Shown here: piece after piece, positions 12,461-25,281 of the stretch | Layout of the letters: each line of letters starts with the position of its first letter | Position numbering within the stretch: position 1 is the first letter of the stretch | Source: Chaunax sp. Z400 | Taxonomy: Eukaryota; Chordata; Actinopteri; Lophiiformes; Chaunacidae | NCBI GenBank assembly: GCA_037577475.1 | Contig: CM075203.1 | Span: forward strand, 22,205,397-22,269,396 | Length of the DNA stretch: 64,000 bases | Direction of reading: 5' to 3' | Notes under the pieces: model-generated | Told to the model about the DNA's origin: nothing | Databases searched by the model: none | What the model saw: the letters and a program-made list of their open reading frames with translations, nothing else | Program-made: the position numbers and the translations under genes

Positions 12461-12690
12461 CTGGGAGCAACAGGAAACAGTTCGTTCACAGCATTGTCTG
12501 ACTGTTGGTAGTGGAGGAGGTCACTGCAGGTTCATTTTATTCAAAGACACACTAGTTACACTAATCAGAGGCTGAGCACACTGGGTACACATTCACAATA
12601 GCATGATGACAAAAACATTCATTAAAAAAACTGTCACACTTAATACATCGCAAAAATGACACGAATAAAAAAGTGAAACGGAAACGTTAC
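12461..12690 (-). other. jmjd1c intron, 230 bp
   Basis: This short intron has donor GTAACG and acceptor GCTCCCAG. It is the only compact intron in this part of the gene and is free of recognisable repeats. Confidence 0.95.
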
Positions 12691-12796
12691 CTTGCATAAA
12701 AATTTCTTGCACCTTCTGGTCTTTGAGCCAGCCCTTCACTTCTTCATGGAGCTGATGGTTGTCCCTTAACACTGGGTTCAGACTGTCCACCTCATC
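12691..12796 (-). CDS. jmjd1c: jmjd1c internal exon (DEVDSLNPVLRDN)
   Basis: This is a 106-bp exon of 35 codons plus one base. The acceptor is GTGTCTTTCAG and the donor ATGCAAG|GTAACG. The product runs from DEVDSLNPVLRDNHQLHEEV to VQEIFMQ, with the final G starting a glycine codon completed by the next exon. The human JMJD1C counterpart reads DDIDSLNPVLRDNPQLHEEV, so conservation is high. The exon starts in phase 0 and ends in phase 1. Only 230 bp separate it from the next exon, against 15.7 kb to the previous one. No domain is obvious in this charged, helical-looking stretch, which leads into the Tudor-like segment of the next exon. Confidence 0.96.
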
Positions 12797-13230
12797 CTGA
12801 AAGACACACACTCCATCATCAAATACACTGAACGTTGTTGAGGACAGCACACAACAATGTTCCCCCCTTTCAAGTGGAAAACAACAGAGCTGTACGTTGT
12901 AGAAATGTGGTCAGCAGAAGGGCGTCTCAGCTGGTTGAACTTCTCTTCTTAGTGATGTCAACCCTCTGAAGACACCCAAGACAAAACAAGACAAATGGGC
13001 TGATTGTGTTGTGATGTCTTATTTAATGTAGGCCTACCAGGCTTTTGTTTCATAAAAGCTTTTTAGCACCCCCGGTTTCTGCATGTCATTCAGTATCACT
13101 TTGGTTTCCGTCATTTCAATATGGCTACTTCTGTAATAAAAAGCCTCCACAACACGTAACTCACTTGCTACCTGGTCAGCTTAATAAAACATCCAGCTGA
13201 TGAAGAAAGTCAACAGTGAGCAGATTAACG

Positions 13231-13660
13231 TCCTGATTACACGACAACAGTTTTCACTGAAACGTCTTTCCTTTGCATTTAAAAAAAGTTCTGTGTTCTT
13301 GCGACAACGTTTTGGAAACAATCTTTGTGGACATGGAGCCGAAAAAATGATTTGAAATGCCGTAGTATGCATGACAGGGCAGTATTTGGTGGTGTAACCT
13401 TTCAGAATCAACACCACAGGGTCAGATCACAGTAGTGGTGCAGCAAACCTACTTTGGAGGACAGAGTCTGCAGCACAAACAGTACAGGACAGTCTGACAT
13501 GGTTTTATTGTTGTTGTTCTGTCTGAGCTCTGGAAACCATTTACAGAAGTTAGCATTTTCAGGCTCCTAAAACACCGTTGTGGTGTCAACGAGCGGCCAA
13601 ACTGCAACAAAAGTTTACAGTTTGAGGGTAAAACCATTGTCATATGAACGGTCCCTAAAG
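13231..13660 (-). mobile_element. hAT-like non-autonomous element, copy 1
   Basis: It ends on the right with CCATTGTCATATGAACGGTC and carries CTTTCAGAATCAACACCACA internally. The reverse complement lines up with the copy at 26295-26787, including a CACAACGGTGTTTTAG block near the end. The left end has TTACACGACAACAG. The two copies lie in opposite orientations in the same intron. It has no coding capacity. The hAT-like label is tentative, based on resemblance to common fish elements with ACGACAACGG-like ends. Confidence 0.65.
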
Positions 13661-15264
13661 CAGTTTGTGAGTTAACACTACAGGGCTGTGAACACAAAAA
13701 CATTTGAATATATTTATAATGAGAGATAGGCATGTGATCATTTTATATTAATTACATTAGCAGAAAATGTGCTCAGTCATAATATGTATCATTATCTGCA
13801 TAATGACCTATATCATTACATGACATTTTGGTTTTATCATGTGACCCTAATATTAAAATTAAAATATGAAATCAAAGTCATAAATATAAACATCAAATAC
13901 ACTGAGACACTTAATTATGAGATATTTTGAGGTCAAGTTTGAGAAAGACAACAGACAATGCAATGATAGAACAGTGTACCAACTGTAGTGAAGAGCACCA
14001 AAAGAGTGTCTGTCAATAGTGAAAAGAAAACACTGTGATTCTGATCCCTTCCATCTGATTCTGATTCCTGAAAAGAGAAACAGAAGTGCAGTCATATGAA
14101 CAAATACAGCATAGCAGGATTCCTCAGTGGAACAAAAGAGCCTTACACACAGCAGGTCACATGGGGAGAGAGAGGTGAGAGAGGGTGAAATACTGGAAGA
14201 ATTGAGAAAGAAAATGACCACAAAAAACAGGAGATATTAAAAGCATACTCACCACTGAAACACATCAAACACACAAAGCAACAACATACACATCTCTGAC
14301 AGAAGACAGAGGAAGCCAAACCACAGACACCATACTGCAAACACACTCTGCTCCAGTGCTGTGTGGGACTGTTTGTGTTTGTGTGCACAGTTCAATTGAG
14401 GTGAAGCATAACTTCTGAATTATGGATGATCAGAAGAAAATCAGAGTGAAATAATGAGACAACAGAACCACTGGCTGTGTAGAAATAATTCAAAGGTCAT
14501 ATTCTAAGTAGTGCTTAGGTCACATTCCAAATATAAGGCGCAATCATCATAGTGGGAGGTTTTACCCTCAGAAGTCTGCATTCTAATGATAGGCTGATAC
14601 AAAATACTTGTTGCTGGGGGGGGAGTGAAAAAGAACACACATCCTGTCATCCAGAGGAAATCAGTGCTTATGAAAAATCTTTAAAAGATGTAAACAAGGT
14701 GAATTCTTACAGTTTGTATCATTCAGCCACTGTCTTTGTGGATTATTTTACCACAGCACACAACATCAAAAATACAAAAGGCATCAAAATATCCACCAAG
14801 TGCACAAAAATATTAACTCAAACTTCTAGAATCAAAATTCAGAGGTGGATTCTGAGGTCACATCTTTTTCTCAAGGCATGAGGCAGACATGAAACACAAT
14901 AAAAGAATCTAGGTGTCAAAGCAGCCCAGATGTCTGCAGGAGTCTAAAAGAAACCAGGAGGCCAGCAGCAGACGAGATGAGGTCACCTTCTCTCTCCTGC
15001 TGCTGCTGCAGTGTTCTAGTTTCATAGCCTTGTTCAGCTCGAAATTAAACCAGTGCTAAAAATAGCACACTGGAATGCAATGCGACAAAGGTCAGCAGAA
15101 ACTTTATATTCATGCAATTTGTCCTTTTACCACAGTACAAACCAAAAACACACAGTTGATTCTACCTCCTATAATAACTTTATAATAACATATTTAATAG
15201 CAGGGGAGGAGAAACACTCTGCAAACTTTTAAGAATGGCTTTAAAACCGGTGGCTGGAAACTGG

Positions 15265-15898
15265 TGCAAATTAAATTAACAAACAAGAAAACAAAACAAT
15301 AAGAAATCACAACGGCAAAACAGAAAACACAAACACAAAGCTGATAGAAGATTAACTTCACTTTAAGGTACCTGCTATCAACTAAAGCCCTTTCTACACA
15401 GAGATGGTCCAACAGAACCACTAACAAGTCTCTTTCTGACAACACCCTTTGTTTGTGTACACTGAACGAGACAACGGTGGAACAACACCACTACACTGTT
15501 GTTTTAAATAGTGTGCTGGCATTCCACGAGCAAAGGAGGCGTGATGTATAACACAGAGCATCATGGTCTAGTGTGATGTCCAACACATGTCGTCACAAAG
15601 TGAAACAAAACCCACTTTATGACACCATTGCATTTCTACAGAATGTCAGGGCTGAATAAAGGAGCACCAGTCCCGCCCTGAAAAGGCGCCTTGGGCTAGA
15701 GCTCGTCACTGATTGGACGATCGCATGTCAAAGACGGCCAGTGTGATCATCCAATCAGCATCTGTCTTTGTCGATAGCAGGTACCTACCTTTTCCAGTAG
15801 AGGTTAATGTCACGATGTTTTCTGCTATGTGGTTTTGGTTTTGCCGTTGTGATTTTGATTTGTTTTCATGTTTTCTCTTTTGTTATTTTGATTTGCAA
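15265..15898. mobile_element. foldback-type element with long imperfect inverted repeats
   Basis: The segment 15265-15380 and the reverse complement of 15773-15898 match over about 120 bp with indels. Shared stretches are AAATCACAACGGCAAAAC and GGTACCTGCTATC (15368-15380 against 15773-15785). The 390-bp centre has CCAAT-type motifs and no coding capacity. This fits a non-autonomous DNA element with long terminal inverted repeats; no target duplication was identified. Confidence 0.65.
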
Positions 15899-17557
15899 TT
15901 TGTTGTTGTGTTTTTTGATTTGTTTTCCTATGTGATGTTGTGATTTGTACTGCAGGGCGTCTGTGGTTTATGAGCATATGATGATTCTCTCCCAGTTGTA
16001 TCCTCCCACACTGCAGCACAACTACACACTTAACACCTCAATGCCTGATTTTGGTGTGAGTCTATAACACTGTCACTGGCCTCCTCGCCGCTTTGTACTG
16101 TTCCCTGTTTTACGGTGTGTTTGTGACATTAGATGTGACACACCACTGATAACGGGAGTGAATCACATCACGTTCAAAAAGCTTGCATATACATGCTAAT
16201 TTGGACATAAAGCAGTTTATGTCAGGGTCATAATGTAAGTCTTTTAAATACACAACCTTATTTATAGTGTATTTCAGTATTTTAGGACTCCATGGCTGGC
16301 AGACCTCTTTTACCACAGAGGGGCATGAAACACTGCCAACCATTGATCTGAATAATCTCCTGACAGTGATATGAGTGGGACTTTTTCACAGCCTCATAAA
16401 GGCCTCGCTCTCCTCTGGTCACTATGCTTAGCTTTACAGGGACAAAAATAACACAGATGTATGTGCCTGAGACTATTTCTACTTCCATCAAGCCGTCTCC
16501 TTTGACTGTTGGTTTGTTTAGACACACAACACACAGAGACTGTGTTACCAAGGCAACACGGTTACCATGACCACCCTCTGCCCTGTTTTAATTAGCCTAG
16601 AGAAGAAACAGAGTATGAGCAGAGAACCATGTGACCAGTGGCAACAAGTAAGTGAAATAATGTGCAAACCTACCAATGATGATTAGGCTGTTTGTTGTAG
16701 AAGATACTCCAGCAGTGAGACAGAACAACATAATCATGGTGTGAGCACAATTTTTGTTTACTGGCATCATCATCCAGGACAACAAAAGCTGCATTTTTTC
16801 AAAAGCAACCTTTTAAGTAGTAAACGTGATTTCTTGTGTGCTTTACAAAATCAATAAAAATATCCCCTAATTAACATATATAATGGGTAGCAGATTTAAT
16901 GACTGTCTTCAGGCTGTTCCTCTGACTATTTGTATGACTCAAGGCTGTTTACTCAAGGCCTGTTGTGAAAACAACAAAAGGGGTGAGGCAGACAAGCCAG
17001 TGTGACACAAGGACATTGTGTAATAGTTGATTAGTAACAAAACAATCATGACACACATTCGAGTGTAAGCAGAGACAAAGACAGATGGCTTGATAAAGAC
17101 GTCAAACAGCCTTTGTTTCAGGTAAAGCCTGTTGCAGAGAAGACGTTGAGGCTAAGGAGGGAACAAACTGTAGGAACGTTTATGCTGGTCTCATTCCTGC
17201 ACTGATGGCCAAATTATTATTCAAGGCTTGCAATGAGGAATTGTGTGGATGCTTTGTGTGTTTTAGAGAGATTTCTTTCAGTCCAGATTTCTACTAACCA
17301 GTCTGCCTCTGCATCACACAACACGCCAACAGACATACAATATCTGAAGACATACAGTACCAGATAGTCATTCATATGTGAACCTCATATTCCACCTGAC
17401 GGCCGCAAAATATTGGAAAAACACAGACGATGCAATATGTATTTTGCATGGACCACTTATTTCTTGGACCATTTTGTGAAAATTGTGGAAATCAAAAAAA
17501 TGCTAAAAGGAATTAGATTGCAGACGCCTTTTAACGAGGATAAGAATCCATTGGGCT

Positions 17558-17773
17558 GATGGATCCAGACTCTACAACAGCACATCGGACGCAGCAAAAC
17601 AGACAAGAAAGAGAGCGATGGAGGTCCGGACCGAGAGGCCTGACGAGGAACACACACTGGAGGACCGGCTGCAGAGAGCATTGCCATGGCAACACGCCGG
17701 AGATCCAAATGCACTGGATGAGTTGACACAGCGCATAAGGGGAAGACTACAGAAGTTTCAGAGAGACAGATGA
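17558..17773 (+). other. unassigned 72-codon open frame, possibly transposon-derived
   Basis: The frame reads RKRAMEVRTERPDEEHTLED, then RLQRALPWQHAGDPNALDEL, and ends KFQRDR before TGA at 17771-17773. It remains open upstream to about 17500 without a convincing start. The composition is charged and looks protein-like, with CpG-containing codons unlike the AT-rich surroundings. I recognise no family. It could be a retroelement ORF1 piece, an old pseudogene or chance. Confidence 0.3.
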
Positions 17774-18068
17774 CAACTGAGAGATATGGGAGGTAAAATC
17801 CTTGATACGGACCCACCTTATAATTATCGGATTCAAAACTAATGCATATTGAAAAACTGCACAGGACGAGCTCAGAGCGTTAAATAAGATTCAGACACTG
17901 CATCACCTGATGGGGTCATCAGACCACAGACTTCTCTCAAGAGACATACGGACCGGGAGAGAAGGGACTTGTCCATAGGAATTGTTAGGAAATTTTGATT
18001 TTGATTCTGTTGATCGTTTCCGGTTTCTAAATAAATTTCACTCTGACTCAAGTTAAGCTTCAATTTCC

Positions 18069-18270
18069 GTGGTGGTGGATGCAGCTTCCTCACAGGTTGG
18101 ATGGTACTTTGAGCCGGGCTTCGTCATGGACCACAGGAAGCGGTGCTCAAAAGTGTGGATTTATGTTGCCCTGAAAAATGCTGGGTCGGCACAGTGCTAC
18201 ACAAGTGACAAACTTATTCCATGCAAGGGAGGATGCACAGCTAACATGACTGAACACCTTTGCCTATGTG
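18069..18270 (+). mobile_element. BED-type zinc-finger fragment of a hAT transposase
   Basis: The frame reads RKRCSKVWIYVALKNAGSAQ, then CYTSDKLIPCKGGCTANMTE and HLC. The pattern of SKVW, a Cys pair region, KGG.T.N and HL is that of BED zinc fingers in hAT transposases and ZBED proteins. The second cysteine of the first CxxC pair appears replaced by serine (CYTS), so the finger is probably dead. No further transposase domain follows; the frame ends at 18449 in unrelated sequence. Confidence 0.65.
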
Positions 18271-19361
18271 GTCTACTAATTAGCGAGTGTGCCGTACTTG
18301 ATGCGCTGTGCCGGTCTCCCTCGTCCGCCTCACAGCCGGCAGCACCTCGTCACAGTCAGCTAAGTGAAAATAAAACTTATTCTCAACAGGGAGACAGCAA
18401 ACAACCTATACTTTTTATTGTTATAAACTGTGTCAAATGTGAATACTGAAATATACTTTTTCGTAGACGAACGTCCACAGACTGCTAACACTAGTAGCCG
18501 GTTAACTACCACTCAGCCAGGGGCAGTGATCCCATGACATGATACAAATATAGTAATGAGTCATTTCATGATGCAGAAAGGCTTCTATAAAGGTTTTTTA
18601 AGTACATTTCTCTTCTGTGAAATGACAATGTGGCCTCTTCTGACTCTGCCCCTCAAAGAACCAGAATCGAGAATCAGTAACAACCAGAAAAGCAGAATTA
18701 GAATAAGAATCACTAAAATCCAAATGATGCCTAACCCTATTAAACAGTGGAAGCAATGAAGCTGAGCTGCAGTTTTTGACACAGTGGAGTCTCTGAAGCT
18801 GTTTTATGTCACTAGAGATGGACTAACTCACTGTGAAGGAATGAGCATGAACCTGTGGCTCAAACTGCTTTTTAGGATTGTGTTATATGGAGAGGCCTTT
18901 CCATTCATCTAATCACAACGTAGCATACAACAACGTTTGGGCTGTTTGCAGCTCTCTGTCTATCAGCTATGTCAGTGTGTATGATCTTCATTAAATGACT
19001 CACAATTTCCTCACCAATAAAACTTTCAGACTTTGGAAAACACACTTACTGAGCTCTATGTGTAGTTTGGCCAGATTCTTAGTCAGCACTAAGCTTCGGT
19101 CTCTCAGCCTCAACACACCATGACTTTCTAGTTACAGGGACACACACACACCCACACCCACACACACACACACCCACTCTGATTCCTTCATTCTTAAATG
19201 ACCCATGCCTGCACAGAGCTGCCTATTCTTACGGAGACCTTTGAATTCCACAGAGCAGTGAAAACTCTCTCACACACTCTCTGACACACATTCAGAGCAT
19301 TGAAGCCATGGCCACTCCCCTCTCTGTTTTTCCAGTTGGACAGGAAGACCGCAGGAAGGAA

Positions 19362-19382
19362 GGGGGGAGGGGGGGGGGGGGG
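19362..19382. repeat. poly-G run
   Basis: Six G, one A, then about fourteen G. It could form a G-quadruplex on the plus strand and is a likely sequencing-error hotspot. Confidence 0.9.
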
Positions 19383-19696
19383 TGCTACAATCTGTTTGGC
19401 ATAAACTGTACAATGAAGTCACTGTTTAGTAGGCCAGCCTGCTTCTCTCTCTCTGTCTCTCTCAGTCTCCCCCCTCCCTCTCTCTCTGTGCATGTCTGCA
19501 TTCAGGAACACATTTCAGAGAAGTTAGACGGCAGCAGGTTGTTCAAAAAAGTTGAAAAAAGGGAGATTTTTGGGTTAGTGGTTAAGGTGAAGCAAGCAGT
19601 GGTTAAATCTACAGGAAATGAATGCAAGTCTATGTACTGTCCTCAGAAATGACCAAAGTCAGCTTCCTTCTGTGTACGCACAAGTGTGTGTGTGTA

Positions 19697-22600
19697 CGCT
19701 CAATATAACAACAACACAAACCTATAGGCTCAATGTGACAACAACACAAACCTATAGGCTCAATGTGACAACAACACAAACCTATAGGCTCAATGTGACA
19801 ACAACACAAACCTATAGGCTCAATATAACAACAACACAAACCTATAGGCTCAATATAACAACAACACAAACCTATAGGCTCAATATAACAACAACACAAA
19901 CCTATAGGCTCAATATAACAACAACACAAACCTATAGGCTCAATATAACAACAACACAAACCTATAGGCTCAATATAACAACAACACAAACCTATAGGCT
20001 CATTATAACAACACAAACCTATAGGCTCAATATAACAACAACACAAATCTATAGGCTCAATATAACAACAACACAAATCTATAGGCTCAATATAACAACA
20101 ACACAAACCTATAGGCTCAATATAACAACAACACAAACCTATAGGCTCAATATAACAACAACACAAACCTATAGGCTCAATATAACAACAACACAAACCT
20201 ATACGCTCAATATAACAACACAAATCTATAGGCTCAATGTAACAACAACACAAACCTATAGGCTCAATGTAACAACAACACAAACCTATAGGCTCAATGT
20301 AACAACAACACAAACCTATAGGCTCAATATAACAACAACACAAACCTATAGGCTCAATATAACAACAACACAAACCTATAGACTCAATATAACAACACAA
20401 ACCTATAGGCTCAATATAACAACAACACAAACCTATAGGCTCAATGTAACAACAACACAAACCTATAGGCTCAATATAACAACAACACAAACCTATAGGC
20501 TCAATATAACAACAACACAAACCTATAGGCTCATATATAACAACAACACAAACCTATAGGCTCAATGTAACAACAACACAAACCTATAGGCTCATATATA
20601 ACAACAACACAAACCTATAGGCTCAATATAACAACAACACAAACCTATAGGCTCAATATAACAACAAGAAAAAACCTATAGACTCAATATAACAACAACA
20701 CAAACCTATAGGCTCAATATAACAACAACACAAACCTATAGGCTCAATATAACAACAACACAAACCTATAGGCTCAATATAACAACAACACAAACCTATA
20801 GGCTCAATATAACAACAACACAAACCTATAGACTCAATATAACAACACAAACCTATAGGCTCAATATAACAACAACACAAACCTATAGGCTCAATGTAAC
20901 AACAACACAAACCTATAGGCTCAATATAACAACAACACAAACCTATAGGCTCAATATAACAACAACACAAACCTATAGGCTCATATATAACAACAACACA
21001 AACCTATAGGCTCAATGTAACAACAACACAAACCTATAGGCTCATATATAACAACAACACAAACCTATAGGCTCAATATAACAACAACACAAACCTATAG
21101 GCTCAATATAACAACAAGACAAACCTATAGACTCAATATAACAACAACACAAACCTATAGGCTCAATGTAACAACACAAACCTATAGGCTCAATATAACA
21201 ACAACACAAACCTATAGGCTCAATATAACAACAACACAAACCAATAGACTCAATATAACAACAACACAAAACCTTTAGGCTCAATATAACAACACAAACC
21301 TAAAGGCTCAATATAACAACAACACAAACGTATAGGCTAAATATAACAACAACACAAACTTATAGGTTAAATATAACAACAACACAAACCTATAGGCTCA
21401 ATATAACAACAACACAAACCTATAGGCTCATATATAACAACAACTCAAACCTAGAGGCTCAATATAACAGCAACACAAACCTATAGGCTCAATATAACAA
21501 CAACACAAACTATAGGCTCAATATAACAACAACACAAACCTATAGGCTCAATATAACAACAACACAAACCTATAGGCTCAATATAACAACAACACAAACC
21601 TATAGCCTCATTAACAACAACACAAACCTATAGGCTCAATATAACAACAACACAAATCTATAGGCTCAATATAACAACAACACAAACCTATAGGCTCAAT
21701 ATAACAACAACACAAACCTGTAGACTCAATATAACAACAACAAAAACCTATAGGCTCAATATAACAACAACACAAACCTATAGGCTCAATATAACAACAA
21801 CACAAACCTATAGGCTCAATGTAACAACAACACAAACCTATAGGCTTAGTATAACAACAACACAAACCTATAGACTCAATATAACAACAACACAAACCTA
21901 TAGGCTCAATATAACAACAACACAAACCTATACGCTCAATATAACAACAACACAAACCTATAGGCTCAATATAACAACAACACAAACCTATAGGCTCAAT
22001 ATAACAACACAAACCTATAGGCTCAATATAACAACAACACAAACTTATAGGCTAAATATAACAACAACCCAAACTTATAGGTTAAATATAACAACAACAC
22101 AAACCTATAGGCTCAATATAACAACAACACAAACCTATAGGCTCATATATAACAACAACTCAAACCTAGAGGCTCAATATAACAACAACACAAACCTATA
22201 GGCTCAATATAACAACAACACAAACTATAGGCTCAATATAACAACAACACAAACCTATAGGCTCATACATAACAACAACTCAAACCTAGAGGCTCAATAT
22301 AACAACAACACAAACCTATACGCTCAATATAACAACAACACAAACCTATAGGCTCAATATAACAACAACACAAACCTATAGCCTCTATAACAACAACACA
22401 AACCTATAGGCTCAATATAACAACAACACAAACCTATAGGCTCAACATAACAACAACACAAACTTATAGGCTCAATATAACAACAACACAAACCTACAGG
22501 CTCAATATAACAACAACACAAACCTATAGGCTCATATATAACAACAACTCAAACCTATACGCTCAATATAACAACAACACAAACCTATAGCCTCTATAAC

Positions 22601-23432
22601 AACAACACAAACCTATAGGCTCAATATAACAACAACACAAACCTATAGGCTCAATACAACAACAACACAAACCTATAGGCTCAATATAACAACAACACAA
22701 ACCTATAGGCTCAATATAACAACAACACAAACCTATAGACTCAATATAACAACAACACAAACCTATAGACTCAATATAACAACACAAACCTATGGACTCA
22801 ATATAACAACACAAACCTATAGGCTCAATATAACAACAACACAAACCTATAGGCTCAATATAACAACAACACAAACCTATAGACTCAATATAACAACAAC
22901 ACAAACCTATAGACTCAATGTAACAACACAAACCTATAGACTCAATATAACAACAACACAAACCTATAGGCTCAATATAACAACAACACAAACCTATAGG
23001 CTCAATATAACAACAACACAAACCTATAGGCTCAATATAACAACAACACAAACCTATAGACTCAATATAACAACAACACAAACTTATAGACTCAATATAA
23101 CAACAACACAAACCTATAGGCTCATTATAACAACACAAACCTATAGACTCAATATAACAACAACACAAACCTATAGGCTCAATATAACAACAACACAAAC
23201 CTATAGGCTCATTATAACAACACAAACCTATAGACCCAATATAACAACAACACAAACTTATAGACTCAATATAACAACAACACAAACCTATAGACTCAAT
23301 ATAACAACAACACAAACCTATAGACTCAATATAACAACACAAACCTATAGACTCAATATAACAACAACACAAACCTATAGGCTCATTATAACAACACAAA
23401 CCTATAGACGCAATATAACAACAACACAAACC
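19697..23432. repeat. 30-bp minisatellite, array 1 (about 125 units)
   Basis: A tandem array of a 30-bp unit (one example is 19751-19780) containing the 8-bp palindrome CCTATAGG, then CTCAATATAAC and an AAC-rich end. Variants include 27-bp units missing one AAC, 31-bp units with CTCATATATAAC, and AGACTC, CTCAATGTAAC and CTCATTATAAC forms. Blocks are duplicated: the CTCATATATAAC units at 20531 and 20591 recur at 20981 and 21041, exactly 450 bp (15 units) later. The left edge is a GT-rich stretch and the right edge a perfect hairpin. Open frames on both strands reflect stop-free units. Confidence 0.97.
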
Positions 23433-23435
23433 AAC

Positions 23436-23486
23436 ATAAAATATTATGACTCTATAATAATGCATTATAGAGTCATAATATTTTAT
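23436..23486. repeat. perfect inverted repeat, 23-bp arms, 5-base loop
   Basis: Bases 23436-23458 are the exact reverse complement of 23464-23486, with AATGC between them. The arms are AT-rich and include ATTATGACTCTATAAT. It starts within 5 bp of the end of minisatellite array 1. It may be a terminal structure of the element carrying the array, or a chance-amplified palindrome. Confidence 0.95.
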
Positions 23487-23621
23487 TGTTGTCTGACTAT
23501 ATTATTGTTACACATCTTATGTTTGTGTCCTGAACTCCACTAACAAGCTCATTTTTTTCTGACCTCATGGTTATGATGTTTTTTTATTTACTGTAATAAA
23601 TCACTGTGTAATAAATGCAGA

Positions 23622-23746
23622 GTATTGATCATCCTCTCCTATTGATTACTTTGTTAGAAGTGTTTTACATGGAGATAAATAACCAAACATTTGGTGTCTG
23701 TATCAGTTCTTGACACTGGGCCTAAAACAAATTCTAGTGGAAACAC
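23622..23746 (+). mobile_element. right-end module of a dispersed element, copy A
   Basis: This segment contains ATCATCCTCTCCTATTGATT, ACATGGAGATAAATAACC, GACACTGGGCCTAAAACA and ends CTAGTGGAAACACTG. Very similar modules lie at 37536-37657 (copy B) and 41517-41649 (copy C). Copies A and B follow the two 30-bp arrays. It is read as the right part of a non-autonomous DNA element whose best ends (TTTCCACTGCGTGGT) are seen at 40922 and 47200. Confidence 0.75.
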
Positions 23747-25281
23747 TGATTCCTCTCCTCGCTGAGAGGGGTTAATAACAGCAGAACATAAAAATGCCGA
23801 CCTTACACTAAATGACAAATCGCAGACAAATTTCCAAGGTTGGAATAAAATCATAACAGTTTTGGCAGAGTTGAGGCACAGTCCCGTCATCTGGAACGTT
23901 TGGTTTAAGGTGGTCACAAAACTCAGTCAGTCTTTTTCTCATCTAATGTTCTGATAAAATAAGACATGTTTAATATTATCATTAGTTTTTAGTCTTGGCT
24001 CATATAAATAGTGACGTTCAATGATGTGAACAGTGTCAACAACCAATGGGTGTGCTCTCTTTAGCACAAACAAGAAGCAGCAAATTTCACAGTCCTCTAA
24101 TGTAAGGTAGCCATAAGTTCAAATGTGTCTTAAAAGATAAACTGAAGTAACTAATAATGAGATGCATACCTTTAGGGCTCCTACAAAGCATGGGCGATAT
24201 TTCATTGAATTCTGTCCATTGGTTTTTGAGGGGGTGTGAATATACCATACCCCCCCATCTGTTAGGTATCTACATACAGGCAGAGCAGACAAGGGTAACC
24301 CATAAAAAGGAGGTTTCACACTGAGTGAATTAGAAATAAGGACCTGTCTCTCATATGAGCCTGATGAAAATAAAGGCATGGCTGACTGCTGTTACTGAAG
24401 ACAGGAGACTAATCCTTAATGTCACCTGGCCTCGGATCACTATGTGAGAATTTACAGCAGCCTATGTTGTTTTAAACACAATGTTGTTTTAAACACACAG
24501 GTTTTGTGAGATTTATGACAAAATGGGAAACTGAAAGCTGAAAGTCATTTCTGTGTCATGGATGTCCAGCTGAAGAAAACTGACCAGGATAACTTCTTGA
24601 AATACCACCAAGCTTGTGAAATAATACAAAAATATTTTCTAATAAATGACAACACAACGTCATCACATGTGCTTAGAACGTGAGGACATTTGTGGGAGCT
24701 GACTGTGACCAAGCCTTAAAGCATGAGTCAGCAGAGGACGCTACAACAGTGGATCTGACTGCTGATTGGCTGCAAACTAAAGGTAAAATAAAACCAGTCT
24801 CTCTCGTATTAGAACAAAGTGATGACTGATGGTGAGAATACAGTCTTCCCATCTGGTTGACACTGAGTGGAACACAGTGTTCCAGTCTGCACAGTACAAC
24901 AAGCTGTGTTCATTTCCAGAGCACTAACACACATCTCAATGACAGTGAATTTTTGCCGACTGTGAAGCTACAGTCCGTATGTGCGTGGATGCATTAGAGT
25001 AAAGTATGAGTCAGTAGTGGGTGGTCATGTGTCAACCCACCCAGAGGTCCTGTGCAGAGATCATGTTCAAGGCCACAAGCTCTCTATGGCTGCACTATTG
25101 GCCGAGAACTGAATGAGAATGGTTAAATGTACATGTGGACACATGTTCATGTTTCTTTTAGGACCAACAGAAATCTTTATTCTCCTCAATATAACAGGTA
25201 GCTCTGCTCTGACATTAAAACCAGAGCTATGACAACACAGTCATGAATCTCATTTCTGCTTAAATTAGCTCATTTCTGAGA

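Noticed and set aside
19618..23465. Long frames on both strands over array 1 (TTTQTYRLNI and CCCYIEPIGL repeats) as repeat proteins
   Set aside because: They exist because the 30-bp unit lacks stops. They break at 31-bp units and have no conserved flanking sequence, signal or splice context.
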